Shown: piece after piece, positions 54,184 to 64,000 of the stretch
Position numbering within the stretch: position 1 is the first letter of the stretch
Layout: each line of letters opens with the position of its first letter
From: Rhizophlyctis rosea
Taxonomy: Eukaryota; Chytridiomycota; Chytridiomycetes; Rhizophlyctidales; Rhizophlyctidaceae
DNA length: 64,000 bases
Assembly (NCBI GenBank): GCA_027596075.1
Contig: JADGJC010000201.1
Location: forward strand, 1-64,000
Reading direction: 5' to 3'
The notes under the pieces: generated by a model
Databases searched by the model: none
The model's input: only the letters and a program-made list of their open reading frames with translations
Told to the model about the DNA's origin: nothing
Position numbers and translations under genes: made by a program

Positions 54184-55102
54184 ATGAAACTTGCAGTACT
54201 TGGAGGAACAGGTGACACTGGCCGAGAGGTGGTCCGACAGGCCATCGCGGCTGGCCACACCGTTACGGTCCTAGTACATGACCGCTCCAAAGCACCTTTT
54301 CACAGTGAGAGATACTTCATCGTGGAAGGTGACGCGTTTGATATTGATAGTGTGAAAGATGGAGTCAAAGATGCAGATGCAGTGGTAAGCAGAATGACCT
54401 CAGTTGTCAATATGGCCCAACCTCACCCAAAAAATATCGATAGGTGATTGCTCTTGGCGCCCGTGGGAACAAACCAAATACTTCTACCGTCCAACGTGGC
54501 ACCCATACTGTCCTTGCAGCCCTCAAATCCCTCCAAAAGCTTTCATGTCCAATCATTCTCGTCACGTCAAGTAATGGGGATCGACCCAAATCTGGCATCA
54601 TAAGGAAACTATATCATGCTCTACAAATGTTTGTTCTGGATAATGCCTTTGCGGATCATGCGGAGGCGGAGCGGTTACTGGAAAGTGAGGGATGGGCTCA
54701 ATTCACGGTAATAAATCTTTGACCCTTCCCCGTGGACTTGTGAAGTGAGGTCGCCCTCCTGATCCTCATCGTTCGGCCATCCAGATTCTCCGCCCGCTCC
54801 GCCTCCTCCCCGCTCCTCCAACAGGTTTCATTCTCCACCCATCCCCAGCACCACCATCCCCCTTCCTTGCAATCACCCACAGCGATCTGGCAGGAGCAAT
54901 AGTGAATGTCCTTGAAAATCCGCATCCTCATCAGCGAATAGGCGTGTCATCAAAATCAAAGCCTCATGCTCCACTTTTCAAATCATTGTCAAGGGTATGG
55001 CCTCTGATATGGGAGAATGTGAGATATAAGATTCTCTTGGCGCCCATCCGGGGGGTGAAGCGGTTGGTTGGTGGAGGTGAAGGGGAAGTAAAGATTACTT
55101 GA
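54184..55102 (+). CDS. NmrA-like / atypical SDR NAD(P)-binding protein
   Basis: Three exons starting at ATG 54184 (MKLAVLGGTGDTGREVVRQA). The first 18 residues form the GxxGxxG dinucleotide-binding turn. The first intron is bounded by GTAAGC and CGATAG and joins DADAV to VIALGARG. The second (GTAATA..CATCCAG) joins AQFT to ILRPLRLLPAPPTGF. The layout matches atypical short-chain dehydrogenases of the NmrA / flavin reductase BLVRB group: SCPIILVTSSNGDRPKSG, then HAEAERLLESEGW and the LRP strand. These use NADPH as sensor or reductase. No catalytic Y-x3-K is evident, as in NmrA proteins. Stop at 55100-55102. Confidence 0.82.
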
Positions 55103-55752
55103 GAATGAGACTGTTGGGAAAGAGGTGCTTAATCAGCTATGTTTTATTGTACATATACCTTCATATTGACAGCCAAGTCCATCAACTTGTGTCCGTGTGT
55201 CAGGCCTCATTGGTGCAGGGTTGTCCACCGCCAATCCTTTTGTGCATGTTTTCCATTTTAGGGGATGTAAGTTGCGGGCCCGTCTGGGGTAGTCAGGAAG
55301 CCATCTTGCGGACGACTCAAATTGGAGGGTTCATCCTCCACCCCGCGGAGTCGTTGACGGTGTCGTATGGTCCACGCAGCTTGATAAGACTCATCATTCA
55401 AAGATGGTTGCTGACATAGTTGGGGTCGTTTCTCATTGCGACAGCCAAGCTGACTGGTTGAGCACGTTTCTTCTTCCAATTCACCAGGGTCGCCAACGAC
55501 CTCATCTTCAAGATCTCCAACTTGGCCTTGTCGGTCATCGCGGAGCTGGTGGTCCATATGTGGTTGAGCAGGTTAGACTCCCGCCAAGGAAAGACCCCAT
55601 TATCTGCGATCAGCCTTAGGCTCCTCCAAGTGTACCAAGGTCGAACTTGAAAGAATGATCATGATGTACAATTGCAATAAATACATTGTGGGGATGCTTA
55701 TCACTGTCCGCAAAGTTGCCCTCATACTCGCTTCTGCTAGTTCACAGCTACT
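55103..55752. other. Convergent intergenic region
   Basis: This holds the two 3' UTRs of the NmrA-like and NADH dehydrogenase genes. Open frames are short and antisense to each other and have no domain. Confidence 0.5.
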
Positions 55753-58671
55753 TTAGAACTTGCTTATATCTCGTCCAAACAACCACGTCAAAAACCTGTG
55801 AAGTAACGATCCATCAACATACACTGGTCAAATGTCTTCAACATGCTTCAACAGACTTACCAATACATCGGAATGAGCGCCTTATTCTTCGCCGATACAG
55901 ACATTGTGAGGTAGGCACTCCGCCAAACTATTTGGGTTGCGGATTGAACAGTCAGCAGCGGTTTTCGTGGAAAAGTGAAAGCTGAGACTCACTCAACCAC
56001 GCAAATCGGCCAGAGAAATTCTTCGCATTATTCGGATCTCCGCGGTCGAGCAGCGCCTTCCAACTCCCCGTATATACCATGCTGGGATTGGGGATAGAGC
56101 CAATATGAGTTGCGCAGCAAGTGAGCATGAGCACACTCTCAATCACTCACCTTCCCACATGGTGGTATGCAAACGGCTACCACTCACGATTAGTTTGCCA
56201 GGAACCACGGAATGTTGTCTGAGCAAAAGCCCCCACCTGCTTATCCTCATTATACTTCGCCAAGTCATTCAGATGCTTCTTGAGCCAGATGCCCTTCTGT
56301 GCCGCTACCTGCGCAGTGGCTGGCAAAGGCTTGTCCTTGATCATAGCACAGTCGCCTAATGCATAACTGGCGCACAAAACGGAAGCGTCAGTATCTGTCG
56401 CGAAGTGCTCCGAAGCAACCGTTGAATACTTACACGTCCTGTATCGGTTTCCCTTCTGTGTCCAGGACTCGTAAAAACTGCGGTCAATGTAAGTTGGTTT
56501 GTCAGCGTGTAAAAACGATTGCAGAGGATCATTCAACGTACGTCGTCCGTGTGAATGCGCTGGGAGCGTGGATCCTTTGTTACAGTCAGGGCTTTTGTTA
56601 GGGGTGTCGCCGTGATACCTGTAGCCCACACCAACGCTCCAAATGCTGCATCCATAGAATCAGCAAAAGGGCGAATGCTGAGGCTACAATCCCATTGAGA
56701 ACTCACGGATTTCCGTGTCGTCTTTCAAGATCAGCTTATTCTTCTTGACTTCTTTGATGAAAGTTTTCGTTTTGATCTCGATTCCGTCACGGTTGAATTT
56801 ATGGGCAGCATCTGCGTTCAACTGTCAGCAATGGGAGGGTTGCAGAAATGCCGATATTTATCATCTTACATTCTGCCAATTTGCTATCGAATCCGCCTGC
56901 ATATGCCAAGTTCAATCACTGGTTCCAAACGGCCTTCCAGATAATGCGAACTCACCCAAAATTTTCTCCGCGACATCATATACCTAACCGTTAACGTCAA
57001 TGGCATGCTGCTGGAAAAGTCTCCAAGCGCGTGACATAAGCCTTACCGATATCCGGACTATCACAGCCAGGTTAAGTATAGCTCTTCGAACACTTGCGAC
57101 ATTCCGTCGAGCTCACCTTTGCTCATCAACTGTGGGTAGAGTCGCGCCAAATCTTCTACGATGAAGTCTGGAGATGCCGAGCACATTAGCGTGGTCGCAC
57201 GATGTGAAAGTGGAGACATGTATGCATTTACCATGTACTGTATGGAAGAGAGGTTAAACATCGCTATTGAAGCACAGCTGGAAACACACACTTACATTCG
57301 GCACTGTTCAAACATTCGGCCAAGGTTACGTACTATTAGCACAGACGCATACTATGCAACCGGACTTGACCTGTACCTGAATTCTGCACAACGCAAGAGG
57401 TCAATGCAAGAGGTCAGTGCAATGCTTTGGAGGTGAGGAAGCAACTAAGTAAACTCACCGATCCCTGTCGGACCTCCTCCCACGACAGCAAAGTGCAGCT
57501 GACCATTTGAGACGTCAGCCGTCAAATGAAGGGGGATCTCGCCAGATGAGACAGCACTCACTAGTTTCAGTTTCTCCTCCTCCGAGGTCGTTGGCTCCGA
57601 AGCGATCTCAAAACCTATTTCATATGAATACCACGCGACTCTTTCCGTCAGAATTCACTTGGCGTACATTCAAGGATCCTCGCCCGGACCCGCCGTGCAT
57701 GGTCAACCTCTTTCAAAAAGAATCCATGCTCCGCAACTCCCGGAACTCCAAACGTGTTGGAATACGCGCCGACGGCGATGACCAGCTAAGCAGTTTGTAA
57801 TCTATCATGAGCTTGAGGAACAAGGTAGCAGGATTTCCGAATGCAATATCACCTTGTCAAATCCCACTTTAAACTTGTCATTGACGCCCGATGGTCCAAT
57901 CTCCGCAAAAGCCGGCATACACAGGAGTTCTTTCTTTTGCAGATCAATGTGATCACACCAAGCCTTGAGATTTGACAGTCAGGATGAGTGCACTTCGTGA
58001 GATTTCACTCACAAGACGCCTTACTTGATAGTATATTGCATCCTTATTGTGCGTCCGAACCGGCTGATGATTAACGCGTAACCGGTAAGCTGATGTCCAA
58101 GATAATGGCACTGGCTTCAGAATGTAAATCACCTCCACAATTGCACGGAATTCCAATGTGCCAACAGCGGTACTCGCGAGCAGAGGTGTGAACACGAAAT
58201 GGTTCTGAGAGAACGAAATGACGAGGATCAACGTTTGCGTCCATTGTATGTGTGCGTGTCATACCAACCCTTGGGGAGATCATTCTGAGAACGGGTGGGT
58301 GGTCAGCAGTGCATTCATTTGCAACTGCAATGCCTCAAACTCACACGACGTCATAATCTTTTGTATTAATTCCGCCTAGTATTTTGAGCCCTGTAAAGCG
58401 TATCTGAGCCTTCCAGAATCCTCCACGACGCCGTCCTGATTTGAACCATTACCTGCCCATCCGGAACCTACGCAGAGGTGATAAGAAAGAAGTTCTCATA
58501 TGACATACTTGCATTGAACATGGTGCACTGACCGAGAATCACTAATCGCCCTCGTGGTTTGCCTATTGAGGTAACCCATCGCTTCCAAAACGTGGACTCG
58601 GTGATTCGTGCCGGTAAACCATGCGATATTATACGCTGAAGTGGTCGGGTTCGAGATTGGATGAGGGCCAT
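55753..58671 (-). CDS. NDE/NDI-like: Alternative (type II) NADH:ubiquinone oxidoreductase, mitochondrial
   Basis: This is the rotenone-insensitive single-protein NADH dehydrogenase of the inner mitochondrial membrane. The start at ATG 58671 (MALIQSRTRPLQRIISHG) gives a basic presequence-like N-terminus. Exons yield the first nucleotide fold RGRLVILGSGWAG, then VVVSPRNHFVFTPLLASTAV then GTLEFRAIVEPVRT, then FDKLVIAVGAYSNTFGVPGV. The second GxGxxG is LHFAVVGGGPTGI (about 57440). VYALGDCAMIKDKPLPATAQ and VAAQKGIWLKKHLND follow, and the C-terminus IPMYWWFLTWLFGRDISKF is the classic membrane-docking tail. More than ten introns, several under 70 nt. I see no EF-hand insertion in the exons examined, so matrix- or outside-facing cannot be decided. 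Stop at 55753-55755. Confidence 0.88.
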
Positions 58672-59343
58672 GATCAGAAGGGTCAACTTGAACTAGGCGG
58701 CCCCTGAGGTTATTAATAGTGTTAATGAGAAAGAGTTATTCAATGACACTGGAAGGGTTTTGGCGTGAAAGGAAGCGGGGGTGGAAGAAGTGAGCAGACA
58801 CGGTGACGAGGATGCCGACAGTTTTTGACTTTTATGTGGAAGCTGTTCATGACTCAATTGATCGCGCGCATCGGGAGACGTCGGAGCCGATGTGTGGCGC
58901 AGGGTACGCGACGCGACGCGACGCTTTTTGACGCATTGGAAATTTGGAAGACCGCGATGTCCCGAAGCAACCGTACTTATCTGTAATCGACAGAATGCCC
59001 TCATGGATCTCTTTGACAGTAAAGTATTCATCGATGCTCTTCAATATCAATGGAGAGAAATATGCACTTGAGATTGTCAATGAGGAAGGAGTTGATCGGC
59101 ATGGCAGTTGGCGGGTCACTATCGTTTATCAATGATGGCATCTCAGATCATGGCTTTTTCACCCCAGAATGTTGGTCGCATTATTGCCGCATTGGGGTTG
59201 GGGTGACCTGGGAAGAGTGAGGTGCGCAGCTGCAACTGCATATCTGCTCACTTACTTACCCACTACCTCAACAAGGGGCGAACTGGCCTTTATCCGAAAA
59301 GTATAGTTCTGTTTTCCATATCTCCCCACCACTAAGAGAAAGT
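58672..59343. other. Intergenic region between divergent genes
   Basis: This serves the NADH dehydrogenase and the F-box-like gene. It contains a short GCGAC microrepeat at about 58907-58922. Open frames on both strands (for example plus 58944-59135) lack domains and are not supported. Confidence 0.45.
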
Positions 59344-60763
59344 ATGGTTGCTGAAGAGGCTCGCTGCTCCACTGGCAGTCATCACTTTTCGACTGCTTCT
59401 GTTGGTAAGTACAATTTCAAGTGACCACTCGAGTCTCAAATTGTTGACCTTGGCCTTGTTTCGTTCTCTACACTCCAAGCCTTGGCAGTCCCAGAACTCT
59501 TTCTCCATATGCTCCGTCCACTTTCCAACAAGACTCTTTTCAACATCCGTCTGGTTTCAAAATACTTCAAGAAGTACGCTCGCGAAGCATACAATGATCG
59601 GCGCAGGAGTTTTCTTAGGTTGACCGTGGTAGTGGAAAAGGATCAGCTCTCGGATATCTTTGGCTTCCAAATACTAGACCGGGACGCGCTTAATCGAATC
59701 CAAATCGCCTTGCAACCACACTCCAGAACTCGTTTGGCGGACAGATTCCAGTCGGCCACCATTTTGTTGCAATGTGTCGACCACCCGTTCACGAATAGTC
59801 CCCACGTTATTCAACAATACATACCTGTTTCACAATTATCCATTCCGGAGACTCGATCCCGCAGACGCATCGTTGCTATCAAATTCGAAGTCATTCCCCC
59901 GTGTGAAGCGGCACAAGCGCCAACCTCGGCCGAAATCCACCAGATCGTGCCCACGTCACCATCCTTCTTCCGAGAAGCCAACTCCGACCCATTGCTGGAA
60001 AATCCCAAGGCGGATCGGACCCAAAAATCCACCTACAGTGTTTATGGATCGGACTTTGTTCTAGTCTTCCGGGATAAGATGCAAATCACGAAGTTCTACA
60101 TCCCAGAGGCCGTCCTAAATGGCCAAGCATCACAGCAACCCAAAATAAGCATATACCCTTATGCGCCATGGAAAGCGTGCCGAGAAATAGCCGCTGAGAA
60201 GGGGTTGGACACCCTCGCGGATTATCTTCAAAACCTGCCTCCTTCGGACGCACCATCGATGAGAAAATGGCTCTGGCTGGGAAACCCAGGAAGGAAAGAA
60301 ATGCGCACCCTTCTGAGGACGCATGCAAATGATAATGCTTTGGAGGTAAGAGAGCCTTATTCAATTTTTCGTTCCAGCGATGTAGAGTACTGAACAGTCA
60401 TTGAACGGCAAACAGCTCTGCAATTTCATCAACCGCAAAATCAAACCCGCCATCTACCAAATCCAGTCGTTCGCCCTAATGAACTTTTCCCCCGAACGTT
60501 GTCGAGAACTGGATCTGAGAGTCACAAGGCGGGCCACGGCGGATTTGTTGTCGTTACCTCTTACTCCTTGGATTCTGCGGGTGGGCAATGTAAATGTTGG
60601 GGATTTGGAGAGTCAACAACTCCTGCACGATTTGGTCGACTTTCAGCATAGGCAGCTGGAGCCGCAATGGTTTCAAGGGACTACCCGCGAGGGTGTCTCT
60701 GTCGAAGGGGAGGTGGCGAAGATTTTGGAGGAGATGTTGCAGGCTGGGGAGAAGCTTATGTAG
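59344..60763 (+). CDS. F-box-like protein of unknown target
   Basis: I place the start at ATG 59344 (MVAEEARCSTGSHHFST). A 5' intron with donor GTAAGT at about 59404 and an acceptor before ALAVPELFLHMLRPLSNKT keeps frame. The N-terminus of the second exon resembles an F-box: LAVPELFLHMLRPLS, then TLFNIRLVSKYFKKY. The rest, to about residue 440, has no repeats such as LRR or WD40 and no recognisable enzyme motif. A second intron, about 60345-60412, separates ANDNALE from LCNFINRKIKPAI. An F-box protein would link a substrate to an SCF ubiquitin ligase. If the 5' exon is wrong, translation would start at ATG 59482 and still keep most of the F-box. Confidence 0.55.
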
Positions 60764-63183
60764 TAGTAAATTGGAGAGGAGATGTATAGACATCGGGTTG
60801 GCAACGGCTATAGATGTAGGTAAACATGTATGCACAACCAATCACAAAATACCTTCTTGGAAGATGGGCATCAGGCATAAGTTTTCCTCGAGGATGCACG
60901 GGCTTTCAATCCAGTCTGGCACATCATATGTATGCATGACCCCATTCGCCGCCATCCGTCTCCATAACCTCCTCCAACACCACGGCTACCAACCACGTAC
61001 CCAGACAAGTTGTAAACAAACAAATGTCGACGGAATGTGAACTAAAAATTGCATGTCGCAACATTGTCGGCGTCATCCCACAGGAAACCTCGACATGCCC
61101 CCAATCAACGAAGAGGAGCGCGGGACTACACTTGCTCCTCGTGACAACCGAGTCCAGGGGTTAAATGGGAGTCCAACACGACGTGATAATCACCTCTGGC
61201 AAAATCAGCAAAGCCTTGAATACCGACGGAGGCCAACAATTCATTGGGGAGTCCACCAAAGTTATCAAGTTTTGGGAAGAAAAAAGACGGTCAGCTCCCC
61301 TCCGCTCCTTCCTCGTAACAACAGTCTTACCATGATCAATGCGGAACCTTCCTTGTGTCGTGCTGGTTAGTGTTGTGCATGTACAGGAAGGGGGAGGGCT
61401 TGAGTAATCTCACATTCGAGGATGGGCGGTTGTCGACAGATTGTTATGAGCGGGATCAGTGACAACTGAACAAGCTTGCCCCGTTTATGAGGTGGTGCAT
61501 ACACCAAGGTGCGTGGCTTCAGTCCAGCCTTGGGCAAGAAGACGACGAATTTGTGCAATGACAATAGTGGGATCGGAAATGCCCCCTCAACAGGCCCTGA
61601 CCAGTTCTCGCATGCACAAGCCCACAACAACTTTTATTGTTGTTTGGATTCCGGGGGCATCACCAGGATCACCTTTTCACCTGTTCCCTCCCGCATGTTC
61701 CCATCTCCCTCCACAGCTTCAGCTGCATGACAGCCGACTTGCTTCCACTGGGAATGGCACGACAGACCGCGGGGGTTTCTGTGCGTAACACCAATTGGCA
61801 ACTGTGAAAGCTCCCTGTTGTACTCTCTCAATCTGATTTTGATATCGCATTGAAGTCAGCCGAAACCACCATCTTTTGTTCTTTCATGCTTTACATGGTA
61901 ACAAAAAGATGGATACCGGGATCAGATTGAGCTTCGTTTATTTGACCACGAACTCACCTAAGCCCGTCTTTCGGAAATTGATGACATTTATTTGACCACG
62001 AACTCACCTAAGCCCGTCTTTCGGAAATTGATGACATCGCACAGAAAGGCAATGTTTGATCCAGCATGAAGTCAAGAACTTAGATCCAGCTCACCTGGAG
62101 AAGTGGTCGTCGGAGAGGGAACTTTGAATGTGTAGCGGGACAGCGTGTGTCGGCGCAGAGAGCGAATGGGATGGCAATTTCCCTACAGGGCGGAGTGCAG
62201 GTATTTAGATTTATCTATATGTAGGTAACATTGTGCGTGTTGTTGGCATTCTTTTGCACTTATTGCATCCAACTAACTGCAACCTAGACGCACCTGATTG
62301 TCCAAGTAGCCCCGACTTGGTCAGGATTGAAGAATAGCATTTGCTCCATCTCACTGCGACCCATCCCATTACTAGGGCGTTGTTGTCTTTTGAAATCGCA
62401 AGATCAACCACCTCACCATCAAAAGGATTCAAGACGGACATGTCGTCAGGGATCCTACTACTTCACGACTTCGATAGGACTGGTCGAAGACTTTCTAATG
62501 ACAATATTTTTTCCATCCCCAACCGCCATGCGAAAGCAAGGTCGATAGTCAGATAGCTCTTCACGCATTCAACAGGTGGCGTCCCCAAATTTTCGCAAAA
62601 GATAAGTTTGTCTGACCAGCAGTTGCCCATGCAGGGAGCACCATCCTTTTCGCCATTCAAAAATTCAGACGAAGTATGTCATCCATCTACGGTGCTCACA
62701 AGAAACGTCCATACAATCCAATGATAACCGCTCCCAATCGCATCCTTTGCGCGCACCTTCGGCCTGAGACAAGCAACAAACTTACAGCCAACAATCCACA
62801 GTAACTTACACCACATCAGCTGGACATACTCACCCACGAATCGTGGCAGCGGAGCGTTGCTTTCGTGTTATATGTTATGAAGCTAGGAACAGAACAATAC
62901 CCACCAACTTTTTCGTATACCCACCCGAACATGTGCAAAACAAAGATTTAAATACAACCCCACCAACGAACCATACCACAGAGCCATGTTGATCCTACCA
63001 AACAAAGCCCTCCTGTGCAAACTCTACCACCTACACCTTGCGGCGAACACATGACTGGAAAACCGCCGGTTCTCCCCATTGAGAATGTGGGTAGCGTTTT
63101 TGGTGACATGGGAGGATCAGCGACGCCTGTTGGTTCAGCGTAAGAAAAAAGGCGGTCATTTGTTATGAGCTAGTTCACACGCC
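60764..63183. other. 2.4-kb stretch without an assigned gene
   Basis: The minus strand has several short frames that look partly protein-like: GGLPNELLASVGIQGFADF at about 61240, TIVIAQIRRLLAQGWTEAT at about 61540 and LNPFDGEVVDLAISKDNNAL at about 62430. I cannot join them into one model or name a family. A multi-exon minus-strand gene, or a decayed one, is possible. A perfect 50-bp tandem duplication lies at 61937-62036. Confidence 0.4.
61937..62036. repeat. Perfect 50-bp tandem duplication (two copies)
   Basis: Two identical 50-bp units lie head to tail (61937-61986 and 61987-62036), each starting TTTATTTGACCACG and ending GATGACA. Identity over all 50 positions implies a recent duplication or an assembly artefact. 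No inverted repeats flank it. Confidence 0.95.
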
Positions 63184-64000
63184 CTACCGTTCACTCCTGT
63201 CCCGATCTCTGTCCCGACTCCGATCACGACGGTCCCTTTCTCGGCGTGGGCTTCGACTCCTGTCACGATCCCTCTCCCGTCGACGCTCCCGGTCGCGTGG
63301 CCTCTCGTCCCCTCCCTCGCGATCGTAATCGCGGTCCCGATGGCGTGAGGAACGATGTTCGCGGTCGCCGTTGCGGTCCTCCTTGCCGTACCGGTCCTCC
63401 TTACTGTAGCGCGGTTCCTCCTTGATTTTGTCATCGCGAGGGGGTCGGTCGTATCCTCCGCCATTGGGTGGCCCACGGTCCCCAAAACCCCGATCGCCGC
63501 GGTCGCCGCCGCCAAAGTGAGGTGCGCGGTCGTGGAAGCCCCGGTCGCCTCCAAAGCCCCCACGGTCTTGCGGTGGTCCTCGGCGATCGAAACCGCCAAA
63601 TCCACCGCCAGGACCTCGGCGATCAAACCCACCACCCCCTGGAGGACCCCCGTACCCACCACCACGATCACCATATCCTCCCCCCCCGAAGCGCGGAGGA
63701 CCGCGGAAGCCCCTGTCTTCGTAGTGACCTCCACCCCCGCCACCCATGAAATGTCCGCCGTCCCTTTCCGGTCGCCGGTGCGGGTCAAAGCCTGGTTTGC
63801 GGTGTTCGCCTCCCAGACCACCGCCAAGACGACGGGGTCGCCAGTCCTTCACAGTGCGACCACGTTCTACATCGACGATGATGCGCCTGTCATCAATCTT
63901 CATCCCTTCCGAGTCTTTATAGGCGGCTTTCATGTCTTTTTCCTTCTCAAACTCGATGAATGCGTAACCGCGGGACTTGCCGTTTGAGTCGTTTTTGTTT
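63184..64000 (-). CDS. SNRNP70: U1 snRNP 70 kDa protein (U1-70K), 5' end beyond window
   Basis: The right edge shows the end of the RRM: RNP1 in [20 protein letters not shown], then [20 protein letters not shown] and [12 protein letters not shown], the diagnostic U1-70K extension after the RRM. The rest is a long Gly/Arg-rich block (RGG-like repeats built on [16 protein letters not shown]) and a terminal Arg/Asp/Ser-rich tail ([20 protein letters not shown]). The stop is at 63184-63186. U1-70K binds U1 snRNA stem-loop I and helps select 5' splice sites, fitting the intron-rich genome. The RGG block is more prominent than in animal U1-70K. The N-terminus is outside the window. Confidence 0.93.
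   Translation of the reverse strand, partial: NKNDSNGKSRGYAFIEFEKEKDMKAAYKDSEGMKIDDRRIIVDVERGRTVKDWRPRRLGGGLGGEHRKPGFDPHRRPERDGGHFMGGGGGGHYEDRGFRGPPRFGGGGYGDRGGGYGGPPGGGGFDRRGPGGGFGGFDRRGPPQDRGGFGGDRGFHDRAPHFGGGDRGDRGFGDRGPPNGGGYDRPPRDDKIKEEPRYSKEDRYGKEDRNGDREHRSSRHRDRDYDREGGDERPRDRERRRERDRDRSRSPRRERDRRDRSRDRDRDRSER

Noticed and set aside
55753..58671. Assignment to apoptosis-inducing factor (AIF) instead of type II NADH dehydrogenase
   Set aside because: The C-terminal FGRDISKF membrane tail and the GDCA-x-x-x-KPLPATAQVA motif are those of NDE/NDI enzymes.
58944..59135. A 63-codon plus-strand frame with a protein-like composition
   Set aside because: Too short, no start context and no matching exon nearby; lies in a divergent promoter region.
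63355..63987. A 210-codon plus-strand open frame rich in Ala, Val and Thr, and a second minus frame 63156-63827
   Set aside because: Both are frame shadows of the Gly/Arg-rich repeats of U1-70K, whose RRM extension fixes the true frame.
1..64000. CRISPR arrays, bacterial operons, insertion sequences, rRNA genes
   Set aside because: No regularly spaced direct repeats, no terminal inverted repeats with transposase and no rRNA signature were seen; the window is intron-bearing nuclear DNA.

Overview
The window is eukaryotic nuclear DNA. It is gene-dense, with short GT..AG introns of roughly 50-100 nt, protein genes on both strands, and intergenic gaps mostly under 1 kb. The gene set points to a fungus: RasGEF/CDC25, an SNX41/ATG20-type sorting nexin, alternative NADH dehydrogenase, Galpha and a NmrA-like reductase. 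Several genes are unusual for yeasts and moulds: an EED-type Polycomb subunit, a SIVA-type cysteine-rich protein, an SMG5-type PIN protein and a fused chorismate mutase-prephenate dehydratase. I infer an early-diverging fungus, perhaps a chytrid. No ribosomal RNA or mitochondrial gene is present to confirm this, so the placement is tentative.

Left part (1-17 kb). The 3'-truncated rRNA-processing helicase DHX37/Ecm16 on the minus strand is followed by a UIM-Smr protein and a many-exon ankyrin/coiled-coil/RasGEF gene. From 10.6 to 17.1 kb coding density drops. This stretch holds a possible F-box gene, two small or uncertain genes, a decayed coding region and a tRNA-like minihelix.

Middle left (17-30 kb). 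An intronless GyrI-like protein lies beside a tRNA-Lys pseudogene whose anticodon is destroyed. Next come an arrestin-like protein, two low-complexity proteins (one with a 15-bp coding minisatellite), a small PPxY protein, an SMG5/6-type NMD factor, an intronless FAD monooxygenase and a tiny secreted cysteine-rich protein.

Middle right (31-49 kb). This is a compact housekeeping block: PIG-K/GPI8, EED and ORC2 (a divergent pair of chromatin and origin factors), SURF6/Rrp14, a TatD nuclease, SNX41/ATG20 (with a 10-N assembly gap), the SIVA-like protein, the P-protein for phenylalanine synthesis and an FAD oxidoreductase.

Right part (49-64 kb). A Galpha subunit, an SDS23-type CBS protein, a NmrA-like protein, alternative NADH dehydrogenase and an F-box-like protein precede a 2.4-kb unassigned stretch with a perfect 50-bp tandem duplication. 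The 3' end of U1-70K follows, cut by the window edge.

There is no operon logic. Shared themes are ribosome biogenesis (DHX37, SURF6), RNA processing and quality control (U1-70K, SMG5-like, UIM-Smr) and signalling (RasGEF, Galpha, CBS protein). Exon boundaries were read by eye from splice consensus and reading frame. Gene ends are firmer than internal junctions.
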